Program-made: the position numbers and the translations under genes
NCBI RefSeq assembly: GCF_030063365.1
Contig: NZ_JASISY010000002.1
Span: 62,001 to 126,000, forward strand
Origin: Cryobacterium sp. PH29-G1
GTDB taxonomy: Bacteria; Actinomycetota; Actinomycetes; Actinomycetales; Microbacteriaceae
DNA length: 64,000 nt
Direction of reading: 5' to 3'
Part shown: one piece after another, positions 31,083-39,688 of the stretch
How positions within the stretch are numbered: the first letter of the stretch is position 1
Layout of the letters: each line of letters starts with the position of its first letter
The notes under the pieces: model-generated
The model's input: the letters and a program-made list of their open reading frames with translations, nothing else
What the model was told of the DNA's origin: nothing
Database searches by the model: none

Positions 31083-33161
31083 CTAGACGTCGATCCGGTC
31101 GCGCGAAAGGGTGTCGGAACTGCTGATGATGAACTCTTTGCGTGGGGCGACATCATTGCCCATCAGCAGTTCGAACACCTTACCGGCAGACTCGGCGTCG
31201 TCGACGCGCACCCGTCGAAGCGTGCGGTGTGCCCGTTCCATCGTCGTCGTGGCCAGTTGGTCAGCATCCATTTCTCCGAGGCCCTTGTACCGCTGGATCG
31301 GGTCTTGGTAGCGCCGGTTCTTCTTCTCCAGTGCGCTCAGCACCGAGTGCAGTTCCGTCTCCGAATAGGTGTAAATGGTCTCGTTGGGCTTGCTGCCGGG
31401 ATTCATGACAACAACCCGGTGCAGCGGCGGAACGGCGGCAAAGACGCGGCCTTCGGTAATCATCGGTCGCATGTAGCGAAAAAAGAGGGTGAGGAGCAGG
31501 GTGCGAATGTGGGCGCCGTCAACGTCGGCGTCGCTCATGATGATGACCTTGCCGTAGCGCGCCGCTGAGAGGTCAAAACTGCGGCCGGAGCCGGCACCGA
31601 TCACCTGGATGATCGAGGCGCACTCGGTATTGGACAGCATGTCGGCAACGGATGCCTTTTGCACGTTGAGAATCTTGCCGCGAATCGGCAGGAGCGCCTG
31701 GTGTTCGCTGTCGCGTGCGAGCTTGGCGGTGCCCAGGGCCGAGTCCCCCTCGACGATGAACAATTCGCTCGTCGACACGTCGTTGCTGCGGCAGTCCACG
31801 AGCTTCGCGGGCAGAGAGGAGCTCTCCAGGGCATTCTTTCGTCGTTGGGTTTCCTTGTGCGCCCGGGCCGAGATGCGCGATTTCATTTCGGCGACGATCT
31901 TGTCAAGCAGGAGCGCTGCTTGTGTCTTGTCGTCACGCTTCGGCGAGGCATACCGTTCGGCCATCGCCTTGGCCACGACGTTGGCCACGATCGCTCGCAC
32001 AGCCGGGGTGCCCAGCACCTCCTTGGTCTGGCCTTCGAATTGTGGTTCGGGCAGGCGCACGGTAAGTACGGCGGTGAGACCGGCCATCACATCGTCCTTG
32101 TCGAGCTTGTCGCTGCCGACCTTCAAACGACGGGCGTTCAGGTCTACCTGGGCGCGCAGAAACTTGAGCAGCCCGGCGTCGAAGCCGGCCTGATGGGTAC
32201 CGCCTTTGGGGGTGGCGATGATATTGACGAAGCTTTGCACGATGGTGTCGTAGCCGGTACCCCAACGCAGGGCGATATCGACCTGGCAATCGCGCACAAG
32301 CTCGGTTGGCACCATGGCGCCCGTTGCGGTGAGCACCGGCACGGTCTCGCTGAACGTTCCGTTGCCGGTCAGCCGCCAGGTGTCGGTGATCGGCGCATCC
32401 GTGGCGAGATGCTCAACGAATTCGGAAATTCCACCATCGAACTGGAACAGGCTCGTTACCGGCTCGTCCGTGCGTCGATCGGCCACTTCGATCGCCAGCC
32501 CGGGAACGAGGAAAGCAGTTTGGCGGGCACGGCCGAGCACTTCGTCCGTCTGGAACGATGCACCCTTGGTAAAGATTTGGCGGTCCGCCCAATAGCGGAT
32601 CCGGGTTCCCGTCACACCGCGCTTGACCTTGCCGATCACCCGCAGCTCGCTCTGGTTCTCAAACGGAGTGAAGGGCGCATCGGGGCTCTTCTCCCCCGTA
32701 TCCGCAAACAGCCCAGGCTCGCCGCGGTGGAACGACATGGCCCAGGTCTTGCCGTCACGATCAACCTCAACGTCGAGTCGTTCGGACAGAGCATTCACGA
32801 CGGATGCTCCCACGCCGTGCAAACCGCCCGATGCAGCGTATGAGCCGCTGCCGAATTTTCCGCCGGCGTGCAGCTTCGTGAACACGACCTCAACACCGGT
32901 CAGACCGGTTTTGGGCTCGATGTCTACCGGGATACCGCGGGCGGTGTCGCGTACCTCCACGCTGTGGTCGGGGTGGAGCTCAATGTTGATCGAGGTACCG
33001 AAACCGCCGAGCGCTTCATCGACGGAGTTGTCGATGATTTCCCACAGGCAGTGCATCAGCCCACGCGAGTCGGTGGAACCGATATACATGCCGGGGCGTT
33101 TGCGCACTGCCTCCAGTCCCTCAAGGACCGACAGGTGGCGCGCGGAATAGTCAGAGCTCAC
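31083..33161 (-). CDS. parE: DNA topoisomerase IV subunit B
   Basis: A 692-residue GHKL ATPase/TOPRIM protein. ATP-site words are WEIIDNSVDEALGG, ARGIPVD and GGLHGVGASVVNALS; the TOPRIM words are EGDSALGTA and SDADVDGAHIRTLLLT. With ParC it unlinks daughter chromosomes. The start is GTG at 33161 (SSDYSARHLSVLEGL), the family start, 8 bases after TATTCT; an in-frame extension upstream has no family match. parE faces parC tail to tail with 46 bases between, rather than forming an operon. Confidence 0.9.
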   Translation of the reverse strand: MSSDYSARHLSVLEGLEAVRKRPGMYIGSTDSRGLMHCLWEIIDNSVDEALGGFGTSINIELHPDHSVEVRDTARGIPVDIEPKTGLTGVEVVFTKLHAGGKFGSGSYAASGGLHGVGASVVNALSERLDVEVDRDGKTWAMSFHRGEPGLFADTGEKSPDAPFTPFENQSELRVIGKVKRGVTGTRIRYWADRQIFTKGASFQTDEVLGRARQTAFLVPGLAIEVADRRTDEPVTSLFQFDGGISEFVEHLATDAPITDTWRLTGNGTFSETVPVLTATGAMVPTELVRDCQVDIALRWGTGYDTIVQSFVNIIATPKGGTHQAGFDAGLLKFLRAQVDLNARRLKVGSDKLDKDDVMAGLTAVLTVRLPEPQFEGQTKEVLGTPAVRAIVANVVAKAMAERYASPKRDDKTQAALLLDKIVAEMKSRISARAHKETQRRKNALESSSLPAKLVDCRSNDVSTSELFIVEGDSALGTAKLARDSEHQALLPIRGKILNVQKASVADMLSNTECASIIQVIGAGSGRSFDLSAARYGKVIIMSDADVDGAHIRTLLLTLFFRYMRPMITEGRVFAAVPPLHRVVVMNPGSKPNETIYTYSETELHSVLSALEKKNRRYQDPIQRYKGLGEMDADQLATTTMERAHRTLRRVRVDDAESAGKVFELLMGNDVAPRKEFIISSSDTLSRDRIDV

Positions 33162-33343
33162 AACAACCAAGAATACCGGCCCCGATCGGCTATCTTTTGC
33201 CTCGGACTCTCCGGTCACGATCCCCGACCGGTCGAACACGGCTACGCGGTGAGCGAAATACGGGCTGTTCACCTCGTCAACGGTCGCTCCTGTGCTTACA
33301 TTAGTGACAAGGGTTCATGCAATTCAGTCTGGAGGAGGAGAAT

Positions 33344-33580
33344 ATGTCCCAGATCGCCACCGAAAATGGTGCCACAGACAACCAGGGCGCCCCCCACCAG
33401 CTCACCGCAGCCGACCGCTGCGACGCTTGCGGCGCCCAGGCTTACATTCGTGTTGTCGTCAAGAACAGCGAACTGCTGTTCTGCGCTCACCACGGCCGTA
33501 AGCACCAAGAAAAGCTCGCGAGCATTGCCGAGAGCTGGCACGACGAATCGAGCCGGTTGCTCGAAGACCAGCGTTCCTAG
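33344..33580 (+). CDS. DUF7455 family small zinc-ribbon protein
   Basis: A 78-residue protein with the pattern ADRCDACGAQAYIRVV...LLFCAHHG, two metal knuckles (Cys-x2-Cys and Cys-x2-His) typical of the DUF7455 family that is near-universal beside sigA/topoisomerase genes in actinobacteria. The function is unknown; transcription-related binding is often supposed. The start at 33344 has a very strong GGAGGAGGAG site. A good terminator follows. Confidence 0.88.
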   Translation: MSQIATENGATDNQGAPHQLTAADRCDACGAQAYIRVVVKNSELLFCAHHGRKHQEKLASIAESWHDESSRLLEDQRS

Positions 33581-33614
33581 CTAGCGCAGTGTTCGAGTCA
33601 AGCTCGAACGAATG

Positions 33615-33654
33615 CCGCGCAGGCAGTTGACTTCGGTCGGCGGCCTGCGCGGCT
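33615..33654 (+). terminator. Terminator after the DUF7455 gene
   Basis: GCCGCGCAGGC and GCCTGCGCGGC form a perfect 11-bp stem around an 18-base loop, followed by the T/C-rich tail tctctcattt. A smaller hairpin (GTTCGAG/CTCGAAC) precedes it. It also faces the end of gatD. Confidence 0.75.
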
Positions 33655-33694
33655 CTCTCATTTAACGGTGCCTTTCGGCGGTGCAGCTCCCGGG

Positions 33695-34453
33695 CTATTC
33701 AACAGGTTGCCCCAGGCGCACGGCCACGAGGTTGCGGGCGGCCTGTGCGGTCTCATCAACGGATGCTGCCACCGGGCCACGCGAATACTCCAGACCGTGG
33801 CGGGTGAAGGCCGCACCCAAAAGATGGTCGGCCAAGGTCGGGTTGCGCGCGAGCACCGGGCCGTGCAGGTGCGTGCAGAACACTTCACCCATGGTCAGTC
33901 CTTCAATCTGCGGACCGGATTCTCGTTCGCCGTTCCCCGTGCCGTGCAGCACGCGCCCGAGCGGACTGGCTTCGGCGCCGACATAGTCGCGGGCATGGTT
34001 CTCAAATCCGACCAGCCGCCCATACTTCGAAGCGACCATGATGTCGTCCGTGGCCCGAGTCGTCCGTGGTACAGCGTGGCCGGCGACGAGTCCGAGGCCC
34101 TCAACGACGGTGCCGTCCGCGAGATCGATGCCCCAGCTGAGCAATTCCCAACCGGTGCCGACAGCCAGAACGGGTACGCCGGAGTTCGACCAGATCCGTA
34201 GTTCCTCAACCAGGCTGCGGAGCCCGTCTCGAGCGCTCACCAGCGCAGCATCCGTTCCGGATCCGATCGCCACGGCGTCGACGTGCTCGGGAAGATCTGC
34301 CGTCGAGTGCACGTCGACGACCCGCGCATCATGGCCACTCCAGCGAATGCGTTGAGCGAGCACCCGCGCATTGCCGGCGTCACCGTTGGTGTCGAGCAGG
34401 CGGGGCAGGATCGACACGACCGTGAAGGGCCGCTGAAGCGAGGTGGCGGTCAT
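33695..34453 (-). CDS. gatD: GatD-like class I amidotransferase domain protein lacking the catalytic cysteine
   Basis: A 252-residue homologue of GatD, the glutaminase subunit of the lipid II isoglutaminyl synthase MurT-GatD. Family strings are kept: NGDAGNARVLAQR near the N-terminus, LVGFENHARDYVG, and THLHGPVLARNPTLADHLL with the catalytic His197. The nucleophile elbow, normally P-V-L-A-x-C, reads PVLAVGTGWELL, so Cys is replaced by Gly99 (codon ggc at 34157-34159). The oxyanion region is also altered (IGSGTD where GGEQD-like is usual). The only cysteine is Cys193. Glutaminase activity is therefore unlikely. Its start codon directly abuts the murT stop, so the two are coupled, and the frame is intact, arguing against decay. 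Confidence 0.88.
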   Translation of the reverse strand: MTATSLQRPFTVVSILPRLLDTNGDAGNARVLAQRIRWSGHDARVVDVHSTADLPEHVDAVAIGSGTDAALVSARDGLRSLVEELRIWSNSGVPVLAVGTGWELLSWGIDLADGTVVEGLGLVAGHAVPRTTRATDDIMVASKYGRLVGFENHARDYVGAEASPLGRVLHGTGNGERESGPQIEGLTMGEVFCTHLHGPVLARNPTLADHLLGAAFTRHGLEYSRGPVAASVDETAQAARNLVAVRLGQPVE

Positions 34454-35728
34454 TTACGATTCCTCAGCGTTGGAGACGAGGCCGAGGTGCGCGCGCGTGC
34501 GTCGCATGCCGTCGGCGGAAAAGATGATAGTTTTCACCCCGGTTGCGGGATCGGGCAGCGCCATGAACGCGTCGAGCGCGGTCGGGACATCCGGCTCGAT
34601 CCGGTCGACCTGAACGTTGTCATAGGCGAGCTGCAGGGCGATATCGTGCGCTTTGAGCCCCGACGCGATGAGCACGTGGCCAAGACCGGAGGTGTCCACC
34701 GGCCAGAAATACGAGGGATCACGCACGTCGGATCCGATGATCACCAGAATTTGCTCGGTGTTGGCCTCGAGGCTGTCAACGTTGAGTTGAAAGCTCGACG
34801 GGTTCTGCACGAGGACGAATTCGATGGTTTTGCCGCCCACGGTCACGACTTCGCCGCGGCCGAAAACGGCCGGCATGGCCGACAGCGCGGTGCAGGCCAG
34901 GGTCGGATCAAACCGCTCTCCAAGTGTCGCCTGCGCTGTGCTGAGAGCGGTGAGAGCGTCAACGGCATAGTGGATGCCGCGGGCGGGCAGCCGGATACCG
35001 TGGTTGCCCCCGACAAATTGCACGTCTGCGTCTCGGCCGACGATGTTGGTGAGTTGCACACCCGTACCAGTCGCCAGGCGGGTCGGAGCCGTCTGGGCGT
35101 AACCGAGTCCGCGGGGATACCTGCGGAGAACATCGGCGGTCACGCCGTAACGGTCGACCTGAACGGTCGATTCCAACGCATCGCCCAGATCGGCCAGGTA
35201 GCGGTCGTCGGCATTGAGTACAACGGTCTCCGTGGCGCGCGCGGCAATTTTCGCGAGCAGACCCGCCACCATTTCAGAGTCGTGGAACCGGTCGATTTGG
35301 TCGACCATCACGTTGGTGAGGGAGACCACCCGCGGGGACAAAGACCCGGCAATGAACGCGCCGTGGCCTTCATCCATCTCGAGAACGGCTACGTCCCCGG
35401 CGATCCGCCCGGACAGGGTGACCTGCTCCAAAAGCGCACTGGTCAGCCCTTGGCTGATGTTGGCCGTCGACTGGTTGGTGAACACGGCCAGGCCGTGGGC
35501 GCGCAACACACCGACGAGCATTTTCGTCGTCGTCGACTTACCGCTCGATCCCGTCACGATCACCAGCCCAAGGGGGAAGCCATTGAGGGTGGTGGCGAGA
35601 AACCCTGGGGCGATGCGGTTCACCACGACGCCGGGGATGGCAGAGCCACCACCCGGCTTGCGCCATCGGGCCAGCACCCGAACGACTCGACCGATCAGAA
35701 TCGCGGGGGCATACCGCAGGGAGCTCAC
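34454..35728 (-). CDS. murT: MurT-like Mur ligase family protein (partner of GatD), no zinc ribbon
   Basis: A 424-residue Mur-ligase-fold protein. The ATP loop is VTGSSGKSTTTKM (about 58-70), LEMDEGH is the second-metal region, NADDRYLADLG the central-domain end, and a MurT C-terminal domain follows. In canonical MurT the central domain carries a four-Cys zinc ribbon; here the only cysteine is Cys279. The LxKNPAG motif reads LVQNPSS and the D-x-S-W-x-W-D stretch reads DPSYFWPVD. Canonical MurT activates the D-Glu alpha-carboxyl of lipid II for amidation. The start GTG at 35728 (GCAGG upstream) is chosen because longer frames run antisense through sigA. It is 43 bases after sigA and probably co-transcribed. 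Confidence 0.86.
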   Translation of the reverse strand: MSSLRYAPAILIGRVVRVLARWRKPGGGSAIPGVVVNRIAPGFLATTLNGFPLGLVIVTGSSGKSTTTKMLVGVLRAHGLAVFTNQSTANISQGLTSALLEQVTLSGRIAGDVAVLEMDEGHGAFIAGSLSPRVVSLTNVMVDQIDRFHDSEMVAGLLAKIAARATETVVLNADDRYLADLGDALESTVQVDRYGVTADVLRRYPRGLGYAQTAPTRLATGTGVQLTNIVGRDADVQFVGGNHGIRLPARGIHYAVDALTALSTAQATLGERFDPTLACTALSAMPAVFGRGEVVTVGGKTIEFVLVQNPSSFQLNVDSLEANTEQILVIIGSDVRDPSYFWPVDTSGLGHVLIASGLKAHDIALQLAYDNVQVDRIEPDVPTALDAFMALPDPATGVKTIIFSADGMRRTRAHLGLVSNAEES

Positions 35729-35771
35729 AAAACCTGCTTCGCCAGCCGGGCAGGCCGTGTCACTGTCACGT

Positions 35772-37049
35772 TTACTCGAGGTAGTCGCGCAGGGACTGCG
35801 ACCGGGACGGGTGGCGCAGTTTGGCCATTGTTTTGGACTCGATCTGGCGGATGCGTTCGCGAGTGACCCCAAAGGTGTCACCGATCTGGTCGAGCGTCTT
35901 CGGCATGCCGTCACCGAGGCCGAAGCGCATGCGGATCACGCCCGCCTCGCGCTCGGAGAGTGAATCGAGCAAACTTTCCAACTGCTTCTGCAGCATGGTA
36001 AATCCGACGGCATCCGCCGGAACAACCGCTTCGGTGTCTTCGATGAGGTCACCGAATTCGCTGTCGCCGTCTTCACCAAGCGGGGTGTGCAGGGAGATCG
36101 GTTCGCGACCGTACTTCTGCACCTCGACGACCTTTTCAGGCGTCATGTCGAGTTCGCGGCTGAGCTCTTCCGGGGTGGGTTCGCGACCGAGATCCTGCAG
36201 CATCTGGCGTTGCACGCGGGCGAGCTTGTTGATGACCTCGACCATGTGCACCGGAATGCGGATGGTGCGGGCCTGGTCTGCCATGGCGCGGGTGATGGCC
36301 TGACGAATCCACCAGGTGGCGTAGGTGCTGAACTTGAAGCCCTTGGTGTAGTCGAACTTCTCGACGGCACGAATGAGGCCGAGGTTGCCCTCTTGGATCA
36401 GGTCGAGAAACTGCATGCCGCGACCGGTGTAGCGTTTGGCCAGCGAAACGACCAGACGCAGGTTGGCGCCGAGCAGGTGGCTCTTGGCGCGGGCACCGTC
36501 TTTGGCAACCCACTGCAGTTCGCGTCCGAGCGAGTTCTTCTTTTCGACGTCGGTCATCTCGGAGAGCTTGTCTTCCGCGAACAGACCGGCTTCGATGCGC
36601 ATTGCCAGTTCGACCTCTTCGGCCGCGTTCAGCAGGGCTACCTTGCCGATTTGCTTGAGGTAGTCCTTGACCGGGTCGGCCGTGGCGCCGGTGATGGCGC
36701 TGGAGTAGACCGGAACTTCGTCGTCATCGTCGACAAGCGAAAGAACGAGGGCGCCGCTGGGAAGCGGTTCCGTCGAGGCCGGGCGCTTGGTGCTTTCGTC
36801 GTCTGACTCGTCTTCGTCGGCTTCCGGGGCACCGTCGGCCTCGGCCGGAGCGACCTTCTTGACGACCTTTGCCTTGGTGACGCGTTTTTTCGGGGCCGGC
36901 TTGTCGGCGGCTGCGGCCTTCTTCGTTGCTGCGGCTTCGGCGGCAGCAAGCTTCGCAGCTGCAGCCTTGGTGACGGTCTTCTTGACCGGTGATTCTGCCG
37001 AAGTCGCTACGGACTCGTCGGTCACCTCGGTCTTGACGGTGGTTGCCAT
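35772..37049 (-). CDS. sigA: Principal RNA polymerase sigma factor (sigma-70, RpoD/SigA)
   Basis: A 425-residue group 1 sigma factor. The N-terminal about 120 residues are Ala/Lys/Glu-rich and acidic; region 1.2 includes [16 protein letters not shown]; region 2 holds [37 protein letters not shown] in consecutive stretches; region 4 is [18 protein letters not shown]. It directs RNA polymerase to housekeeping promoters. The start at 37049 has GAGAGGTG upstream; the longer frame lacks support. A TAAGAC box lies about 25 bases before the start. Confidence 0.95.
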   Translation of the reverse strand: MATTVKTEVTDESVATSAESPVKKTVTKAAAAKLAAAEAAATKKAAAADKPAPKKRVTKAKVVKKVAPAEADGAPEADEDESDDESTKRPASTEPLPSGALVLSLVDDDDEVPVYSSAITGATADPVKDYLKQIGKVALLNAAEEVELAMRIEAGLFAEDKLSEMTDVEKKNSLGRELQWVAKDGARAKSHLLGANLRLVVSLAKRYTGRGMQFLDLIQEGNLGLIRAVEKFDYTKGFKFSTYATWWIRQAITRAMADQARTIRIPVHMVEVINKLARVQRQMLQDLGREPTPEELSRELDMTPEKVVEVQKYGREPISLHTPLGEDGDSEFGDLIEDTEAVVPADAVGFTMLQKQLESLLDSLSEREAGVIRMRFGLGDGMPKTLDQIGDTFGVTRERIRQIESKTMAKLRHPSRSQSLRDYLE

Positions 37050-37152
37050 TCGAACACCTCTCATGCGGAGTCTTACCTGCTTCTGGTAGCCGCAAAAGGC
37101 TCCACAAGCGTTTTTGGGCAGAACTTGGACCCATGTCAAGTCCCGGGATGCC

Positions 37153-37175
37153 CATGCCGAAGTGACTTCGGCATG
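37153..37175. terminator. Hairpin between the MFS gene and sigA
   Basis: CATGCCGAAG, loop TGA, CTTCGGCATG: a perfect 10-bp stem flanked by further complementary GGG/CCC bases. It lies 70 bases beyond the MFS stop on the minus strand and about 100 bases upstream of sigA, so it likely insulates sigA from read-through. Confidence 0.55.
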
Positions 37176-37244
37176 CCCCGGACCAGAACGGGTCCTAGAA
37201 ATAATTATTGCACGGTTTGTCTGGACGACAAGCCACGACGCGTA

Positions 37245-38579
37245 CTACGATCGTTCATCACGCCGTTTCCAGGCCCGTGACAGTGCAACCCAAATCGGTG
37301 CCACTTCTATTCCCTCATCGACTGATAGCTGGCGGCGCGTACGCGCTCGGGCATGAAGCAAAAAGCCCACGCCGATGCCCACGACGAGGTATTGCACCGA
37401 GAAGGCCACGCGAAACGCGTCGAGTGCGTACAGATCGCTCGCGGCTCCCCCGGCCACTCGCCATCCGTTTTGCAGGTCGAGCAGTAGCCCAATCAGATAC
37501 ATCATCACGAAGCTGGCGGTGAAACCGCCGACATTGACGACGCCGTTGGCTGAGCCGAGACTGCGCTGTGGGTTGAAGGTTCGTGCGAAGTCGAAACCGA
37601 TCAGCGAGCCGGGTCCGCCGATACCAAGCACCACGAGCAGCAGCACGATTGTCCACAGCGGCGGCACGCCGGGCCACAACAGCACGAGCGCCCACGCGGA
37701 GGCGATGGACGCCACGATGCCCAGCACAATATTGCTGCGACGCAGCGGATGGCGGGCCGTCAGCAGGCCAAGGATAGGGCCGAAGACGAGCCCGGCTCCG
37801 ACCAGAACCGTGAGCATCGCAGCGGCGAAGGTGGGTGCGTAGCCGAGACCGAAGACCATGAAGGGATAGCCCCAGAGCAGGCTGAACACCGTGCCGGAGG
37901 ACTGCGAAACGTAGTGCGACCAGAAGCCGAGTTGCGTGCCCGGGCGCCGAAAGCTGTGCCGCAGATGGGTCAGCGCCATGCCGAGACTATTGGCCCGGGT
38001 GTGCTCGGTGACGTTCTCGGGGCGGTCCTGCACAAAGATAATGACCACGATGAGGGCGATCACAGCGACGGATGCGGCGGAGAGAAACGCCGCGGTCCAG
38101 CCGCTCGTGTGCAGTAACCAGGCCAGGGGCACGGCGGAGAGCACTTGGCCGAGCTGGCCGATATTGCCCATCCACTGCGAGAGCAGGGGAACCATGCGAC
38201 CGCTGAACCAGGAGCTGATGAGGCGAATCATCGAGATGAAGATGGTCGCGTCGCCGGCGCCGACGAGAATACGCCCGATGATGGCGACCGTGACGTCCGG
38301 CGCGAACGCCAGGGTGATTTGGCCGGCGACCATCAATGCAGTACCGGTGATCATGAGTACCCGAGGCCCGAACCGGTCGATTAAAACGCCGACTGGAATC
38401 TGCGCGGCGGCGTAGACGACAAGCTGCACAACGGCCAAGCTGGAGAGGATTGCCGCTGAGCCTCCGAAGCGCTCCGTGGCGGCGACGCCGGCGATTCCCA
38501 TCGAGGTTCGCTGCAACACGGCGGACAGGTACGCGAACGACCCGATAATGAAGATAAGGGTTGATCGACGAGAGTTCAC
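37245..38579 (-). CDS. MFS transporter
   Basis: A 444-residue protein with 12 predicted membrane helices. Major facilitator motif A appears as GVLIDRFGPRVLMITG between helices 2 and 3, and RILVGAGDATIF is motif B. The substrate is not recognisable; no drug-exporter signature of the DHA2 type is seen. It stands alone between sigA and the PAC2 gene. Confidence 0.85.
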   Translation of the reverse strand: MNSRRSTLIFIIGSFAYLSAVLQRTSMGIAGVAATERFGGSAAILSSLAVVQLVVYAAAQIPVGVLIDRFGPRVLMITGTALMVAGQITLAFAPDVTVAIIGRILVGAGDATIFISMIRLISSWFSGRMVPLLSQWMGNIGQLGQVLSAVPLAWLLHTSGWTAAFLSAASVAVIALIVVIIFVQDRPENVTEHTRANSLGMALTHLRHSFRRPGTQLGFWSHYVSQSSGTVFSLLWGYPFMVFGLGYAPTFAAAMLTVLVGAGLVFGPILGLLTARHPLRRSNIVLGIVASIASAWALVLLWPGVPPLWTIVLLLVVLGIGGPGSLIGFDFARTFNPQRSLGSANGVVNVGGFTASFVMMYLIGLLLDLQNGWRVAGGAASDLYALDAFRVAFSVQYLVVGIGVGFLLHARARTRRQLSVDEGIEVAPIWVALSRAWKRRDERS

Positions 38580-38641
38580 TCGATCTAATCTATCGCGTTC
38601 CCTCTGCCGGTGAGTTCGCGCCGCGGGCCGCCCGGCGCTTC

Positions 38642-39565
38642 CTAGTTGGCGGTTCCGTCATCCCGACTGCGGCGCAGGGCAAGAAAATTCTCTAGTTCCG
38701 CGGCGATTTCATCAGCGGATGGAAGCTCACCGTCTTCGTCGGTCAGGGGCGAGCGCAGGGGGCTGCCCTCCATGTAGGCGTCATAACGTTGCTCGAGGGT
38801 GCCCACGAGCTTGGCCAACTCGGGATTGCCCTGCACCTGATCGTCGATGCGCGCGATGAACTCGCGATTCGCTTCGCGCAGGCGATCGGTGGGAAAGATC
38901 AAACCGGTCGATGCGCTCGCACTTTCGAGCGCGCTCAGGGCCGCGGCGGGAAACTCGGTATCGCCCAGATAGTGCGGGATCAGTAGCACGTACCCCACGG
39001 TCGAGGCCCCGAGTTCCTGCAAACGGAATTCGAGTAGGTGCAGGGCGTTGGCCGCAACCTGGGTGTGCGGCCGCCAGACCGAGCGGTTCTCGATGAGGTC
39101 CGAGCGCGTACCGCTCACGGTGACGCCGATCGGACGGGTGTGCGGAACGGGCATTGGGATGGCATGCACCCACGTCGTCGACGCCACCCGGAATCGATCG
39201 ATGAGCTGAATCACCGCGGCGGTGAACTGCTCCCAGCGGAAGTCCGGTTCAAAACCGGTCAGAAACAGGAACGGTTGACCGATCTCATCGCGGGCGAGGT
39301 ACAGCCGCAGCGATGGCGGCTGGTAATTCGTGAGGTGATCCTGATCGAAGTAGATGATCGGGCGCCTGGCCCGATAGTCGAGGAGGGTATCGGTATCGAA
39401 TGAGGCCACCACTGTGTGATCCAGGGTGGTCAGGAGGTAATCGGTGAACTGCGCTACCGCGCCACCGGCATCCGCGAAGCCGGTCAGGCCTGCGATCAGG
39501 TGTAATCCCTCCGGGACGCCTTCGGCGTCTGCGGAGAGTTCGTACAGCTCGTCGGGGTCTAACAT
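38642..39565 (-). CDS. PAC2 family protein (proteasome assembly chaperone-like)
   Basis: A 307-residue protein of the PAC2 family, recognised by LIAGLTGFADAGGAVAQ near the N-terminus, the strand pattern VVASFDTDTLLDYRARRP and the SVWRPHTQVAANALHLLEF region. Eukaryotic PAC2 helps proteasome assembly; the actinobacterial role is not established. The C-terminal about 60 residues form a charged helical tail with E-L-E-N-F-L-A-L-R-R. TAGAGT lies 6 bases before the ATG at 39565, suggesting leaderless transcription. Confidence 0.88.
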   Translation of the reverse strand: MLDPDELYELSADAEGVPEGLHLIAGLTGFADAGGAVAQFTDYLLTTLDHTVVASFDTDTLLDYRARRPIIYFDQDHLTNYQPPSLRLYLARDEIGQPFLFLTGFEPDFRWEQFTAAVIQLIDRFRVASTTWVHAIPMPVPHTRPIGVTVSGTRSDLIENRSVWRPHTQVAANALHLLEFRLQELGASTVGYVLLIPHYLGDTEFPAAALSALESASASTGLIFPTDRLREANREFIARIDDQVQGNPELAKLVGTLEQRYDAYMEGSPLRSPLTDEDGELPSADEIAAELENFLALRRSRDDGTAN

Positions 39566-39677
39566 TCCTTAACTCTAATCCGGGGACCCTGTTTTCGCTG
39601 TGTTTGGGGGCGTTCACCATCGCGCCCACAGCGAACAGCCGCCGGCAGCTCTGAGCTCGCGTCGACGACCCCACGGC

Positions 39678-39683
39678 TACCAT
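39678..39683 (+). promoter_or_regulatory. Candidate -10 box of pepA
   Basis: TACCAT ends 5 bases before the ATG at 39689; no Shine-Dalgarno is present, so a leaderless message is likely. Confidence 0.4.
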
Positions 39684-39688
39684 CGAGT

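Noticed and set aside
33695..34453. gatD as a pseudogene
   Set aside because: The frame is full-length, all other family motifs are kept, and it is tightly coupled to murT; a decaying gene would be expected to carry stops or frameshifts.
34283..35866. A 527-codon open frame antisense to murT
   Set aside because: It lies opposite a clear Mur-ligase gene, has His/Gly/Arg-rich composition typical of antisense frames in high-GC DNA and no domain resemblance.
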